The notes under the pieces are model-generated. The model did not search any database and had not been told where the DNA came from. It was given only the letters and a program-made list of their open reading frames with translations. A DNA stretch of 64,000 nucleotides from Cephalopachus bancanus (lineage: Eukaryota; Chordata; Mammalia; Primates; Tarsiidae), in assembly GCA_027257055.1 (NCBI GenBank), contig JAPVLO010000161.1:3984501-4048500 (forward strand), written 5' to 3'. Position numbers and translations under genes: made by a program. Shown here piece by piece: positions 45,461 through 56,346 of this stretch; the stretch's first letter is position 1; every line of letters begins with the position of its first letter.

Positions 45461-46699
45461 GCTGTCTTGCCCAGGGTTATGCCCTTCTGATGTCCCTTGT
45501 TCCTGTCTGTTCAGGGTAGGATACAAAGTTCCAGCCCCCTTGCCTGATTCGGGACATCTCCAAAGGGCAGCTCAGCTTCAGATCTCCCCCAGGGGATCAG
45601 CTGAAGCCTTGTTGCTCCTGCAACATGGTTCACCTTTTCTTCTGCTCAATCTGCTTCCCTCGCTCCCTGCCTCCAGCTCTCCATTTCAGAGCTTTCTCCC
45701 AGAGACCTGACATATGACAAGTGTCTCCATCAGGGTAGTGACGTTTCTCCTCCTTCAGCATTTCCCAGTCTTTTGCTAAGTCTGTAGAAGGAGGTACAGC
45801 ATGGTTTTGTTCATGTACTTCCACACCTGAGCTTAGTTGAAGATCAGAATCTAGAAACGAGAGCTAATGAGTCCAAAATTTGGAGCCAGGTACCAAAAGC
45901 CTGTCCAGAGTCTTCTTGCAAACCGTAGACAGTGCAGACAGAAGCAGAGGGATGAGGGAGGATCACGGGACGTGCCAGGGTGGAGGTATGTATCAGATGT
46001 CTGGGTATTACCCATAGCAAGTTCTGCTGCTTGTTGCTTGCAGGCTGAAATGAACCAACACAAGATGCAATGGAAGGAAGGTGATTTTATGCCAAAAGCC
46101 ATCAGATGGGTAAATGGTTAGGCTCATGCCTCAGACAGACCATTTCAACTTCTGAGCTTCGTGTAGGGGCTTAAAAAGGGAAACTCCATACAGGGAGCAT
46201 GTGTGAGTGACAAGGGGTGTTGGTCTACATGACTTGTTCTGATGGCTGTCTTGAGTTATCATCCCATCTGGTGTCCAGATCGGTACTCTCAGAACTGTAG
46301 ATTAACTGCCGCCTTGAGGTGACCGCCAGGTGAGGGGAGAATCCCACTGTCATTCAATTTGCTTCAAGATTAGCCTTCCGAACTTCTAAGCAAGCACATA
46401 ATTAGACAAGTGAACACCATGCAAGGGAGTGTCTGGTGGGAAAAGGGAGGAAAGGTCGAGATAGAGAAGAAGAAAAAAGAGCATTACAAAATGCATTTTG
46501 AATCGAGGTCTTTGGTTGCATGGGCATGCAAGCGAGGGCTCCCGGCAGAGAACAAGACCCCCATCTGCCTTGAGTTCCCAGGAGGCCTTCCAGTCTTTGC
46601 TGGGGGGAAATGTGAAGAAACTTTCTGGATAAAAATCACATTCCATACAGTGAGCAGAGCAAGACCTCATTACTTAGTGGCAACACAACCTGAAGGGAG

Positions 46700-46800
46700 C
46701 TTCTCAAGCACGAGCAGGGTCAGGATCACCTCCTTTTACAGATGAAGAAACAGGCTCAGAGCAGTTAGATCACCGCAGTGAATATCCGATGCCAGGGCTT
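46700..46800 (-). repeat. MIR fragment, antisense
   Basis: CTCCTTTTACAGATGAAGAAACAGGCTCAGAG is the reversed MIR core, followed by GCAGTTAGATCACC. Confidence 0.6.
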
Positions 46801-47039
46801 GTGATAACACAATGCCTACTCCCACCCCCAGATGTTCTTCAGGTCAGGGCCGGGGAGGGTCCCAGGGTTTTCCCAGGTGACGTGGATGCTGCAGAACCTT
46901 GACATTGACACCTGAGTACCACCTTCAAATGCCTTATTCACACCCCACTCCTATAAGTGAGGACAGAATTAGCCCTGGAAGCCTGAAATAAGATCAGGAG
47001 GTTCAGACAAAACAGACAAATTGAGATGATCCACAGGCT

Positions 47040-47160
47040 TTGGCACCGGATATTCACTGTGGTGATCTAACTGTTCTGAGCCTGTTTCTTCATCTGTAAA
47101 AGGAGGATAATAAAAGCCATCACATGGGACTGTGTAAGAATCAAATGAGAGATCGAGTAG
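47040..47160 (+). repeat. MIR, sense
   Basis: It reads GCCTGTTTCTTCATCTGTAA, AAGGAGGATAATAAAAGCC, GAATCAAATGAGAGATCG. Confidence 0.65.
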
Positions 47161-47692
47161 TTCAGGTGTTACCATGATGTGAGACCCTCTTGAATGTTTG
47201 TTGGGAGGGGGCACACAGGCCAAGGGAAACAGGCCAGACTAGTTGGTGTTTCCTGGGCAAGGGGAAACAGTTCTTTCAAAATTTTGCCCTCCAGGCTCCG
47301 CCTCCTGCTCATTCCCCCAGGTCTTCATGGTAACATCGAGTAGCTGGGTGAGGGGGTGGGAGGTGGTACCAGCAGCCTTCATTTTTTTCTTCAGCAGGGA
47401 GTGTTAGAAGCTGGCAAGACGCCTTCTCTCTACCAGTTGCATCTTACAGCTTGTGATTTATAGTGAGGTCCCTCATGGCAGCAAAGCACACACCATTATT
47501 TATATGTTTGTACCCTGCCTTGTTTCTCGGAAGATTTAAGGCAGCTGCAGACCCCAGGAAATTAATCCACTATCTGTGTAGGGGAGAGGCAGGGCTCCCT
47601 TATCAACCTGGACAGGTCAGCATGCTTAAATGGGCTTAGCATCAGACCCCCAGCGAATCCTGATGCAATCCAGGGAAAGGGACCTCAACCTA

Positions 47693-47868
47693 GATCGGTG
47701 AGCATTGGAATCGTCTGGAGGGCTTGTTCAACACAGAGTGCTGAGCCCCACCCCAGAGTAGTAGGTGTAGGGCAGACCTCCGAGTCTGCATTTCTCACAA
47801 GTAACCAGGTGGTGCTGATGCCGCTGGCCGGCCGGGTGGTGGCTCACTTAGAGAAGCACTGACCTGGA
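47693..47868 (-). mobile_element. MER5A-like hAT-Charlie element, antisense
   Basis: Reversed markers occur in order: GAATCGTCTGGAGGGCTTG, GAGCCCCACCCCAGAGTA, TGCATTTCTCACAAGTAACC, GGTGGTGCTGATGCCGCTGG, ending CTTAGAGAAGCACTG. Confidence 0.8.
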
Positions 47869-48149
47869 GAAACCCATGCTGAGATCATCCTTCCAGAAGC
47901 ACGAACTGAAACAGTGTCTGTGCTCCAGGAATTTCTTATCTTCTCTCCCCACTCCTCGAGCTCCTGGGAGCCTCCCCTTGTACCCACCTTCCTGAGATGC
48001 ACCCTGTACTAGTATGTTGCAGGCCTGGTCCCCATGGAAACCCTGTGTCCTTTGGTTTTCACTCTCAGGGCCTCGAGAGACCTTAATTCGACAATGTTTT
48101 AACTAAAGCACCTGATGGTTGGCTTTTCCCTGATGGAGCAGAAGAGAGA

Positions 48150-48310
48150 GGCTTTGGTGGCAGGTGGACTTGGGTCCACTGGCCAGGTACTTGCTGGGTG
48201 AAACTTGGCAAGTTACTTCAACTCTTCCCGTTTATTAATCTGTAGAACGGAGACAACATTACCATTTCATAAGGACTAACTGTTATGAGAATTCGATTTG
48301 ATAATACAGA
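48150..48310 (+). repeat. MIR, sense
   Basis: It reads GGACTTGGGTCCACTGGCC, AACTTGGCAAGTTACTTC, TTAATCTGTAGAACGGAGAC, TAACTGTTATGAGAATTCG. Confidence 0.75.
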
Positions 48311-49194
48311 GGGCCACCCTCTGCCATTCTTCCCTTTTCCTTCCAAAATACATCCTAATGGGAGCCTTTTCTTGAAGGAATGACCTGGATAGGAAGACTG
48401 GGGAATTGTGATGGGCCAGAGCAGGAGTTATGGGAAGATTTAGGGGTGAGGAGTTCTCCCTTTAGCATTCCTTAGTTCACATGCTATGGATGGATCCCTC
48501 TCTGCCCCCAACTTCCACTTATATAAATAAGCTGCATGATTAAAATAAAGATGTATTGTAGTTGAAATGGTCAGTTTCTAGAGTAAACAGTTTTGATGCA
48601 TGTTACTGCTCAGATTAAATTCAGACGGGTAGCAGACAGTCGAAATGGGGCAAAGAGATGGATGAAGTGTAGTCTTGCCTCCGAGGAGCTCATGGTCAAA
48701 TACATAAATCCAGCCAGTGACTTTTGGGGCTCTCATGGGCTTTTCCTCTGGAGCAGTGAGGGCGGAGATGGTACCCAAACCCAGCAGGGCTCTGCCAGTT
48801 CACCTGTGTCATTGTCCAAATTGTCTGGCTGTTCTTGACTGGACTTCAGTTCATCTTCATGTTGAAGAATGATGCTCACCTGGTAAAGAGACAGAAATGA
48901 GTTTTGAGTAGTCACTTCCCTTCCCTTCTCTCCTCTCTCCTCCCCCATACTTCTTTCCATCATCCCAGTCCCTTACCTGTCCTCTCTGAATAATGCAAAT
49001 ACTTCTTTTGAAATCTATCAAGTATTATCTGTCTCTCTAATAAATAAACATACCATACCCCTAACAGTATTGGTGGATGTTTCAGGTTATTTATCCACAG
49101 AGGAGAATGAAATCCATCAACTTTTTAATAAAGCCAAGAGAAGCCAGACAAAGGCAGAACTCCATACCCTGTGGGATGATAATAACAATGGCAA

Positions 49195-49385
49195 TGTTAA
49201 TAACTGTCTTTATTGAGCACTTACTGTGTTGCCATGGATTAGTAACTCATTATTACTCAAAACAAGCCAGGAAGGGAGGTATTACTATTACTTTTGCTTT
49301 ACAGATGAGGCAGAAAGAGGCTAAGTTGCTTGCCCAACAAATGGCAGAGCTGGATTTATATGCAGTGCCAGCCTCTAATCCCCAG
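49195..49385 (-). repeat. MIR, antisense
   Basis: It has TTATTGAGCACTTACTGTG, GGGAGGTATTACTATTAC, TTACAGATGAGGCAGAAAG, AAGTTGCTTGCCCAAC, ATGGCAGAGCTGG. Confidence 0.8.
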
Positions 49386-49544
49386 AGGCCAGGCCGCTTA
49401 CAGTGAGTCCCGACCAGGCCTGGAAAGGAAGCCCTGAACCTTGACACAACCCTGGTAACTGGAGGATGCTTGATGGTCAGGTGGTCAGGCATGGAGTCTG
49501 CTCCTTTCTCTGCTTAAATCAGACATGATAATACTGTACATTAT

Positions 49545-49695
49545 GTAGCTGGGTGTGGTGGCATGCATCGGTAGTTCCAGTTACTTGGAAGACTGCGGTG
49601 AAAAGATCGCCTGAGCCTAGCGGGTCGAGGCTGCGGTGGCCGTGAGCGTGGTACTGCACTCCAGCCTGGGCGACAAGAGTGAGAGTCCAACTCAA

Positions 49696-49728
<33 letters not shown>
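49545..49728 (+). mobile_element. Alu right monomer with (TAA)n tail, sense
   Basis: It starts GTAGCTGGGTGTGGTGGC and lacks the whole left arm. It ends GAGAGTCCAACTCAAA and then about 11 TAA units (49695-49728). Flanks (G/C)ACATTA(T/G)G suggest a short target duplication. Confidence 0.9.
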
Positions 49729-49729
<1 letters not shown>

Positions 49730-50094
49730 CACATTAGGATCACCTTCCCATCCTCTCTCCAAGTGTGTTGGGTATTCCAGGGGTATTCATTTTTGGCCCA
49801 GAGGCCGATAAAAAAAGGAAGCCCAGTGGCTATCAAGTGTCACTAACACAGAAGGAATCTGTGTATGTAAATATATGAGGGGAGGGACTCCCCCCCATAA
49901 AGGAATTATTTTTTGGAGGGTGGGCCTCTTGTAGTATAGGCTTTCCCTCTAGGTAAGTATTCTAGAAACTCATCAGCATCAGTGTATTGCTAGCATTGCT
50001 GTGAGAGGCTGTGTTCAGCTTCAGTGAATTATTTTTTTTGGAGATTCTTTCAATGTATTTGCCTCTTTCAGCATATTTGCCCCAGCCTGACTCT

Positions 50095-50440
50095 CTGCTA
50101 CCCTTTCATGATGGGTGATTTACGAGTGTACCTACCCACACTGTGCTGATTGTTCAGCAGTTTTTGACCAAAAACAGCATGATTCCCATGCCCCACCCTC
50201 CCTATTCACCCAATCTCACCCCAAGTGACATTTTTTGTTGTTGTTTGTTTCCTCAAACGGAAACGTTTTGAGGATGTGGAAGAGGCGAAACAAACAAACC
50301 CAAAAAAGGGCAGACACACTAAAAGGCATCAAAATTGCTGAGTTCAAAAATTGTTTTGAGCAGTGGAAAAAGTGTCTTGGTAGGTGTATTGCATCAAACA
50401 GAGAATATTTTGAAGGTGACAAGTTGAAACATGTAAGAAT
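50095..50440 (+). pseudogene. Tc1/mariner transposase relic (C-terminal part)
   Basis: Frame 1 reads F-H-D-G-stop at 50107-50118, then V-Q-Q-F-L-T-K-N and H-P-P-Y-S-P-N-L-T-P-S-D (50194-50229). The matching frame then shifts, and A-E-F-K-N-C-F-E-Q-W-K-K and C-I-A-S-N-R-E-Y-F-E-G-D follow at about 50340-50420. These are the catalytic-domain end of a mariner transposase: the second D (in H-D) and the third D (in P-S-D) are still visible, 38 codons apart where 34 is usual. The stop, the frameshift and a GTTTGTTT insertion near 50241 show it is dead. The N-terminal DNA-binding part and terminal repeats were not found. Confidence 0.88.
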
Positions 50441-51198
50441 GAATACACAATTTTTTATAAATAGGTTTTGGGATCGCCTCTCGTGATATATGGTATGTTT
50501 AGGAAGCAAAAATAGTGGAAACCAGTTCCAGCTGCCGTGTCATGGGAGCACATGGAAGAAGATTTCAGCAGCCCCTAGAACTTGAGTGTGAGGGGCCCTG
50601 AGGCCGGAAATGCCGCTTCTGTGGGGATCAGCAGCAGGAAGCCTCACCTGAGTGTTTGCTGGCATGAAGCATTGATGGGCCAGTGGGAGATATGGCTGTC
50701 TCTCTCTGGTGGAAACAAGAGGAGGGTCTTTAGCAGTACAGGGGAGCATCTCCCTGCAAAATCTGCATGGTACATACTCTGTTTGGCGGCCATGCATTGG
50801 TGAGGCCGCCAGCCACAGCTTGAGCCACAGGAAGCCAAAATGAGGGCAAGAACATCTTCCAAAACCATCTCTGCCTTCCTGCCCTTCTGCCCTCCTGTCC
50901 CCAGACCCAACCTCAGAGGAGTGGAGGAGATAGGCTGCAAAGGGCGGTGAGGAGAAAGGGGCACTTCCGAGCCAGGCAGCACCCCTGTTCCTGTCCCCAG
51001 CCTCCCACGGCCCTGGGGAAGGGCAAGAGCTCTGAAGCACAATGAGATCTGAGTTCTCAACCGGACAAGCCTCACTGTCAGTCACTGAAAGTTAGGAAAC
51101 GTGTCCAAGAAGAAAAATGAAGATCCATCTCCTCTGGAAGCAGGGACTAGATATGCAAAGTCATTTGTTTTCATCTGCAACGAGCTGACCTTCCTCCG

Positions 51199-51603
51199 TG
51201 TACTAGTCTGGTCGGGCTGCAGTGACACACATAGGGCCAGTTGGGTGATATAGTTAGGGTCAGACGGAGTGGTTAAAACCACAGAAATGTATTTTTTCAT
51301 AACTCTGGAGGCTCCAGGCCTGAAAGCAGGGTGTCAACAGGTTTGGTTCCTTCTGAGGCCTCTCCCTGGCTTGTTGATAACCATCTACTCCCTGTGTCCT
51401 CACATGGCGAGCCCTCTGTGAGTGTCTATGCCCTAATCTCCTCTTTTTGTAAGGACACCAGTTGTATTGGATTAGGGTCCACCCTGATGGCTTCTAACTT
51501 AATTATTTCTCTAAAGACTCTACCTCCTAATACAGTCACACTCTGAGGTACTGGGGTACTTCAACATATGAATTTTGAGGTGGACAAGATTTAGCCCACA
51601 ACA
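51199..51603 (-). mobile_element. MLT1-like LTR, antisense
   Basis: It starts TGTACTAGTCTGG and ends TTTAGCCCACAACA. Internal markers are CCACAGAAATGTATTT, GTGTCCTCACATGGCG, AAGGACACCAGTTGTATTGG and CTTCAACATATGAATTTTG. Confidence 0.8.
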
Positions 51604-52062
51604 GTCTGTTACACTTGTGGCCCACTGGAAAGTGTGCTGTTTTCCTGGAGCACACAGTGCATGCAGCCTGCCAAGGTTGGTGATGTCTGCTGCTGCTGCC
51701 CACGCCGGCTGTCATTGCTGACATTGAATGCCAAGGCCAGAAGGCACAGGAGCACCATCTGCAGGAAGTGCTGGGAACCCAGGTGCTCTTTGCATTCATC
51801 CTACATATGACTGAGACTTGGGGAAAGAACATCCATGATGTATTATTATTCTATGAAAAGGGCAGTTTGCAAAACAGAAAGTACAGTGTGGCTCGATTTT
51901 TAAAAGAATGTGTGGGGAAAAAAAGGAAAGAAAAGAATGCATATATGCACATGCAAGATCTTACCTTGTATCTGTACATCTGTGTGAGCAAGGAATGTGG
52001 CAGACCACAATGTGGTGGTGGCAAAGATTATTCCGGCAAGCAACTAGTTGGGTGATATTCTT

Positions 52063-52368
52063 TTTTTTGATTGGAAAATATAGTTTATTTAGAAAGTAAA
52101 TTAGAGAGAGAGAGAGAGAGAGAGAGACAGGAAATTCACCTCCCCAAGGTAGGGGAGGGGGCCAAAGCTAAGAAAACACGGAGGCCATAACTCAAAGAGC
52201 ACATGACCTGACCAGTGCATAACAAAACAATGGTAAATGGCTAGAGAGAGAGAGAGAGGAGATTCACCTCCCCAAGGTAAGTGAGAGGGCCAAAGCTAAG
52301 AAAACATGGTGGCCATAGCTCAAAGAACACATTGCCTGGCCAGTGCTTAACAAAACAATGACTTATGA
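52063..52368 (-). mobile_element. Unclassified retroposon made of two 128-bp tandem units
   Basis: It is flanked by the perfect 11-bp duplication GTGATATTCTT (52052-52062 and 52369-52379). On the - strand it ends with AATAAA (complement of 52084-52089), then ~16 bases and a short A tail, as in a polyadenylated retrocopy. The body holds two copies of a unit: ATTCACCTCCCCAAGGTA starts at 52134 and again at 52262, followed both times by GGGCCAAAGCTAAGAAAACA, GG(A/T)GGCCATA and CATAACAAAACAATGG or TTAACAAAACAATGAC. Each unit is bordered by a GA run. It is not an Alu, L1 or tRNA SINE that I know. Confidence 0.75.
52103..52128. repeat. (GA)n tract, first
   Basis: About 12 GA units at the border of the first tandem unit. 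A second, shorter run is at 52243-52258. Confidence 0.95.
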
Positions 52369-52489
52369 GTGATATTCTTGCCCGTATTTGCCAAATTTTC
52401 TGCAATGAATTTATTACTTTTATAATATAAAAGAAAGAAAAGGTTATATAACAAAGGAAGAGAAAAATACACAGCAGGTGAATGTTTAG

Positions 52490-54820
52490 CTTCATAATTG
52501 GAGTCAGTGAATGGATTTTTGGATTTCCAAGCCAGGATTTAACGTGTCAGATGTATGGGGTTGTGAGTACAAAGGAGAATGGAGGGCACAAGGAGACAAA
52601 CATTTGCCCAGAGTCGAGACAGCTGGAATCAGAAGATCTGAATATGGCTGAAGGTGGGGGTAAAGCGAGCACTCTTTGGTGTACCTGTGAAGCAGCGTAG
52701 TAAGAACTAAGGGGCTGTCTCAGAAAACCCTGGAGATCAATGTTCGGGCAGGAGCCAGATAACTGCATCAAAGAGATGAATAGGCTTGGAAAAGATGGCA
52801 TTTAAGGTTCCTCCTAACCCCGAGATCTGTGGTTCTGTGAAAATGCAAAATTACCGAGTTAAGCTATCTTTGAGGGCATGGTGACATTTGATGCTAAGAG
52901 CATCTGTTGATATTTTCTTTGAAATCTGCACTGTGCCATCTCTACCTGTAAGGATGACCCGCAGGACACTGGAATACTTTGTGAATCTCCATAGCAACTT
53001 CTTCAGCAAAAGGATGTTCTTCAGATGATCTGAAGACAGAATGACAGCGAAGCATTATTCTTTTATCTCCATACCTCATGTCCAAGTTGACAAACATTTA
53101 ATTGAACGGCACTTCATTCTCAAATCGTTCCTTTCCTGCATCACAGTACTGTTACCTGCAGTGAGGCCTCAGTTCGGGTGGGGTCATCACTTTCAATTGT
53201 TTTGCTTGAACCAATCGCATTTCCAGTCTCAGGTGGTGTTGATTTATAGACAATATTGTAAGTGAGAGCAATTCAGTATGACTTCAACCTGTACATGTAT
53301 AGTGTAGGTTCAGATCACAGTGAGAAAAGATATCTCATATAGCAACATTTTCATTAATGACATAATCATTTTATAACGAGTGCCCTAAACATTCCAGGGA
53401 AAAGCATCCTTACACTCAGAACTTTGTGGGAACAAGACCCTTTTCTCTGGTCTATCTGCCTGAAGCTAGAGCCATTTCAAATCCACATTCTTCCTCTATC
53501 AATCCAACCTTGATTCATCCATCCCAATTGATTGCTTTCTTCTGTAGATTTCTTAGAGCAATTATTGACAATTTGCACCGTCTCTCTTATTGCAGCCTTG
53601 AATGTCTCTCAAAACATTTTTGTGTGTTTGTGTCTCCTCGTAGCATTTAGCAAAGGACTTTGAAAACAGGAGACACTCAATAAAGATTCTCCGATTTGTT
53701 TGGAAGACCACTGCTATTCTGAGCCATAAATGTTGAGTGTACAATGATTTTGAACTCAGCTGAGGCAGACCCTCATCATGGTTCTCCTTGATCCTCCACC
53801 TGCCACCATCATGAGTGACTTCAGTGTCTGCAGGGATGTCCTTTCTAACACTTTGGCATCTCTGAATCTCAGCTTCCTGTTCTCCGCTCACTGCCTTTCT
53901 GCATGGCTTCAGCCACTCACTCTTATGGCCACACCTCCAGAGCTTATAATTACCTGCAAAGCAGTAATTCAGACATTCACCCCTGCCACTTCTTTGCTTG
54001 TCCCGCTGACTCTCCTCTTGTCCTTTGCTGGTGTCAGAACCTGCAGCACACTGCCTGCCCTTGTTTCCAGGGTTCTCTCCTTTCATTATTCTCCCCTCAT
54101 CTAGTTTAGATCCCAGGGCTGGCCATTTCAGTTACACCTTTGCTATGCACTTGGTGTTAGCATCCTGCTGTCTTTTTGTTGTACGCAGATGACAAAGCCT
54201 CGACCCCGAGTGGCTCTCTTCCAGCCTGAATTCATGTCCTGAGTGTTTCCAGGGACACTCACTGCAGGGCAGATGGGCTCTGATCATCATCCTCAAGCAG
54301 CCTCTTTACCATGTGGCTCTGGTTAAGGCAGTTTCAACTGCCAGAGTGAGTGCTACACAGCTTAGCCCCTCTCCCAAACCTCTGACTCCTCTTCTCCTTC
54401 TTTCTCATACATGTCATTGCACAGAAGAAGCAGGCACCGTCTCCCAGGAACTTGCTCGTCCTCAAGGTTGCAAACATAAGTTTAAGAAATACCACTTCCC
54501 ACTATCACACTAGACAAGGCCTGTCTCCTCCTCAGCCGGTTCCTTCACTTGCCCTCTGGATTCCATTCCCTGCCTTCATGGTCACTTGGGCACTGTTAAC
54601 ATGTGTTCCCTCTGTTCTCTTGGCTATCCAACCTTTCCCTCTCAAGTAGGTCTTTCCCACTGGCCTTTTGACATGCTTGTGCACTCACACTGTAACATGA
54701 AGCCAAACAAAGCACACTGATCTCACATTTGCCAACATCCACTCCTTTGCCCCACAATATGTGATGTGTCTATTCTTCACCTCCCACTGATTCCTGTGGC
54801 AAATTGTCTTTTCCAAAGTA
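52490..54820. other. Intron stretch, mostly unassigned
   Basis: A 174-codon - frame (53562-54086) has no family features. Bases 53640-53700 end with ACACTCAATAAAGATTC, like an L2/MIR tail, and 53770-54110 and 54130-54680 are CT-rich and may be old LINE sequence. No exon was seen. Confidence 0.4.
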
Positions 54821-54824
54821 ACCG

Positions 54825-55545
54825 TGTTAGTATAAATCCCACCCCTCACAATCTTCTTGCATGTGATGATAATACGCGTCCATTGAGAGGTGGGGGGGGT
54901 GTCTCAGTTCCTCCCCCTTGAAGTTGGAAAAACCTCGTAATTGTTTCAGCCTACAGAGTGTGGTGGAAGTACTGATGCCTGATCTTCAGGGTTAGGTCAT
55001 AACGGGCATATGATTGTGTGTGTGTGTGTGCACGCGCGCACGCATGTGTGCACTTCTGTGACTCAGTTTCTCTCTCTCTCTCTTTCTCTCTCTCTCCCTC
55101 CCTCTCTCCCTTCCTTCCTCTCTTTCCTTCTCTCTCCCTCTTTCACTCCTCTCCCCTCCTTCTCTCTGCTCCTATGCATCTTGGGAGCCTTGAGTCAACA
55201 TGATTGAAGGCTAGTTCCTTCAAAGCTGCCATGCTGGGAAGACTATGTGAAGAGGAACCACAGACACACAGAGAGACACCCGTGGAGCCCCTGCTGCTCT
55301 GGCCCAGCTGTTTAAGTCTTTCCTATGTCAACCACCAGAACAGGGCATAAGGAGTACCTTTTAGATTGCACCCCCAGCCTTTGAGGCACCCAAATTACAG
55401 TGAGTAGACAGACAAGCCACCTTCACTGAGCCCCACCCAAACTGTAGATTTGTGAACAACATTTGTGAACAAATAATATTGCTTTAATAAGCTAAGTTTT
55501 ATGATATTGTATTTCACCACACTAGCTAAGCAAAATAACCCATCC
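54825..55545 (+). mobile_element. MaLR-like LTR, sense, with microsatellite expansion
   Basis: It has CTTGCATGTGATGATAATAC, GTTGGAAAAACCTCG, GGCCCAGCTGTTTAAGTC, CAACCACCAG and near the end ATTGCTTTAATAAGCTAAG. A (TG)n/(CG) tract and a 100-bp CT-rich tract lie inside. The family call is by marker order. Confidence 0.5.
55013..55167. repeat. (TG)n then long CT-rich simple repeat
   Basis: TG units run into CACGCGCGCACGC. From about 55068 there is an almost pure pyrimidine tract. Confidence 0.95.
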
Positions 55546-55640
55546 CATCCCAGCTAACATTTTGCCCCATTGTATGCTTGAAGTGGCTCTTACTAGGTTC
55601 ATCTTATTGCTATGTCAGACATTGTTTAAACCTCCTCTTT

Positions 55641-55992
55641 GGCTGGGCATGGTAGCTCAAGCCTGTAAAGCCAGCAAAGGTAGCTGGCTTTACAGCAAAG
55701 GTAGCTCAAGCCTGTAAAGCCTTGGGACGCCGAAGCGAGAGGACAGCCTGAGCCCAAGGGTTCGACACCAGCCTGGGCAACTTGATGAAAATGTGTCTTT
55801 ACAATAAATAAAAAAAATTAGCTGGGCATGGTGGCACATGTCTGTAGTTCTAGCTACTTGGAAGGCTGAGGCGGAAGGATCGCCCGAGCCCAGCGGGTGG
55901 AGGCTGCGGTGGCCATGAGCGTGCCATGGCACTCCAGCCTGGGCGATAGAGTGAGACTCCAACTAAAAACAAAAACAAAAACAAAATCCAAA
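55641..55992 (+). mobile_element. Lineage-specific Alu, sense, with internal duplication/hairpin
   Basis: It starts GGCTGGGCATGGTAGCTC and ends GACTCCAACT plus an (AAAAAC)n tail. The duplication AAACCTCCT(C/T)TT lies at 55628-55639 and about 55995-56006. Unlike the other Alus it is ~50 bp longer near its start because GGTAGCTCAAGCCTGTAAAG is present twice (55651 and 55700). Confidence 0.93.
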
Positions 55993-56207
55993 GAAAACCT
56001 CCTTTTCGTTGGTGGTTAGCCCTCTGTACTGTTGACCGACCACCCTGAAATGCTCGACTGCTTGGCACCCGTCGTATCATTCTCATCTGAACTCTTTCCA
56101 TTTTCTTCCTCCTCCTTGGGTTGTTTCTTCCCCCATTTTTCCTTTATTCTGTCCCTAACTATTAAATACTGACCTTCTTCAAGACTGAAGCTTACACTTC
56201 CTTCTCT

Positions 56208-56346
56208 CCTTTTTTTAACTTTTTTTTTTATTTTAAAGATGTGGGGGTACAGTTCAGGGTTAGGTATATAAATGTTTACTATGCTGGTGCCATTGTTGAT
56301 GAGGTTTGCCCCACCCGCCATCCCCACAGATTCTCACTACTGCCAA
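56208..56346 (-). mobile_element. Short L1-like 3' tail, antisense (copy 2)
   Basis: A T-rich end with reversed AATAAA is followed by GGGGTACAGTTCAGGGTTAGG and ends CACTACTGCCAA. The duplication TTCCTTCTCT lies at 56198-56207 and 56347-56356. It aligns with 7947-8083 over its whole length. Confidence 0.75.

Larger units (their letters stand above)
51820..52480 (+). mobile_element. Old L1 3' end, sense, interrupted
   Basis: The left part has AAGGCAGTTTGC-like sequence and CTTGTATCTGTACATC. The right part has GCCAAATTTTCTGCAATGAA and TTTATTACTTTTATAATAT, the usual closing order of L1M. The retroposon at 52063-52368 interrupts it. Confidence 0.55.

Noticed and set aside
50540..51085. 181-codon - open frame
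   Set aside because: It overlaps long frames on both strands in GC-richer sequence. No motif, signal peptide or repeat structure supports a protein.
52103..52258. CRISPR-like spaced repeats
   Set aside because: There are only two units, they are 128 bp, and the genome is mammalian. It is a tandem duplication in a retroposon.
53562..54086. 174-codon - open frame
   Set aside because: The sequence reads as old CT-rich LINE-like or other repeat on the + strand, and the translation shows no recognisable domain.
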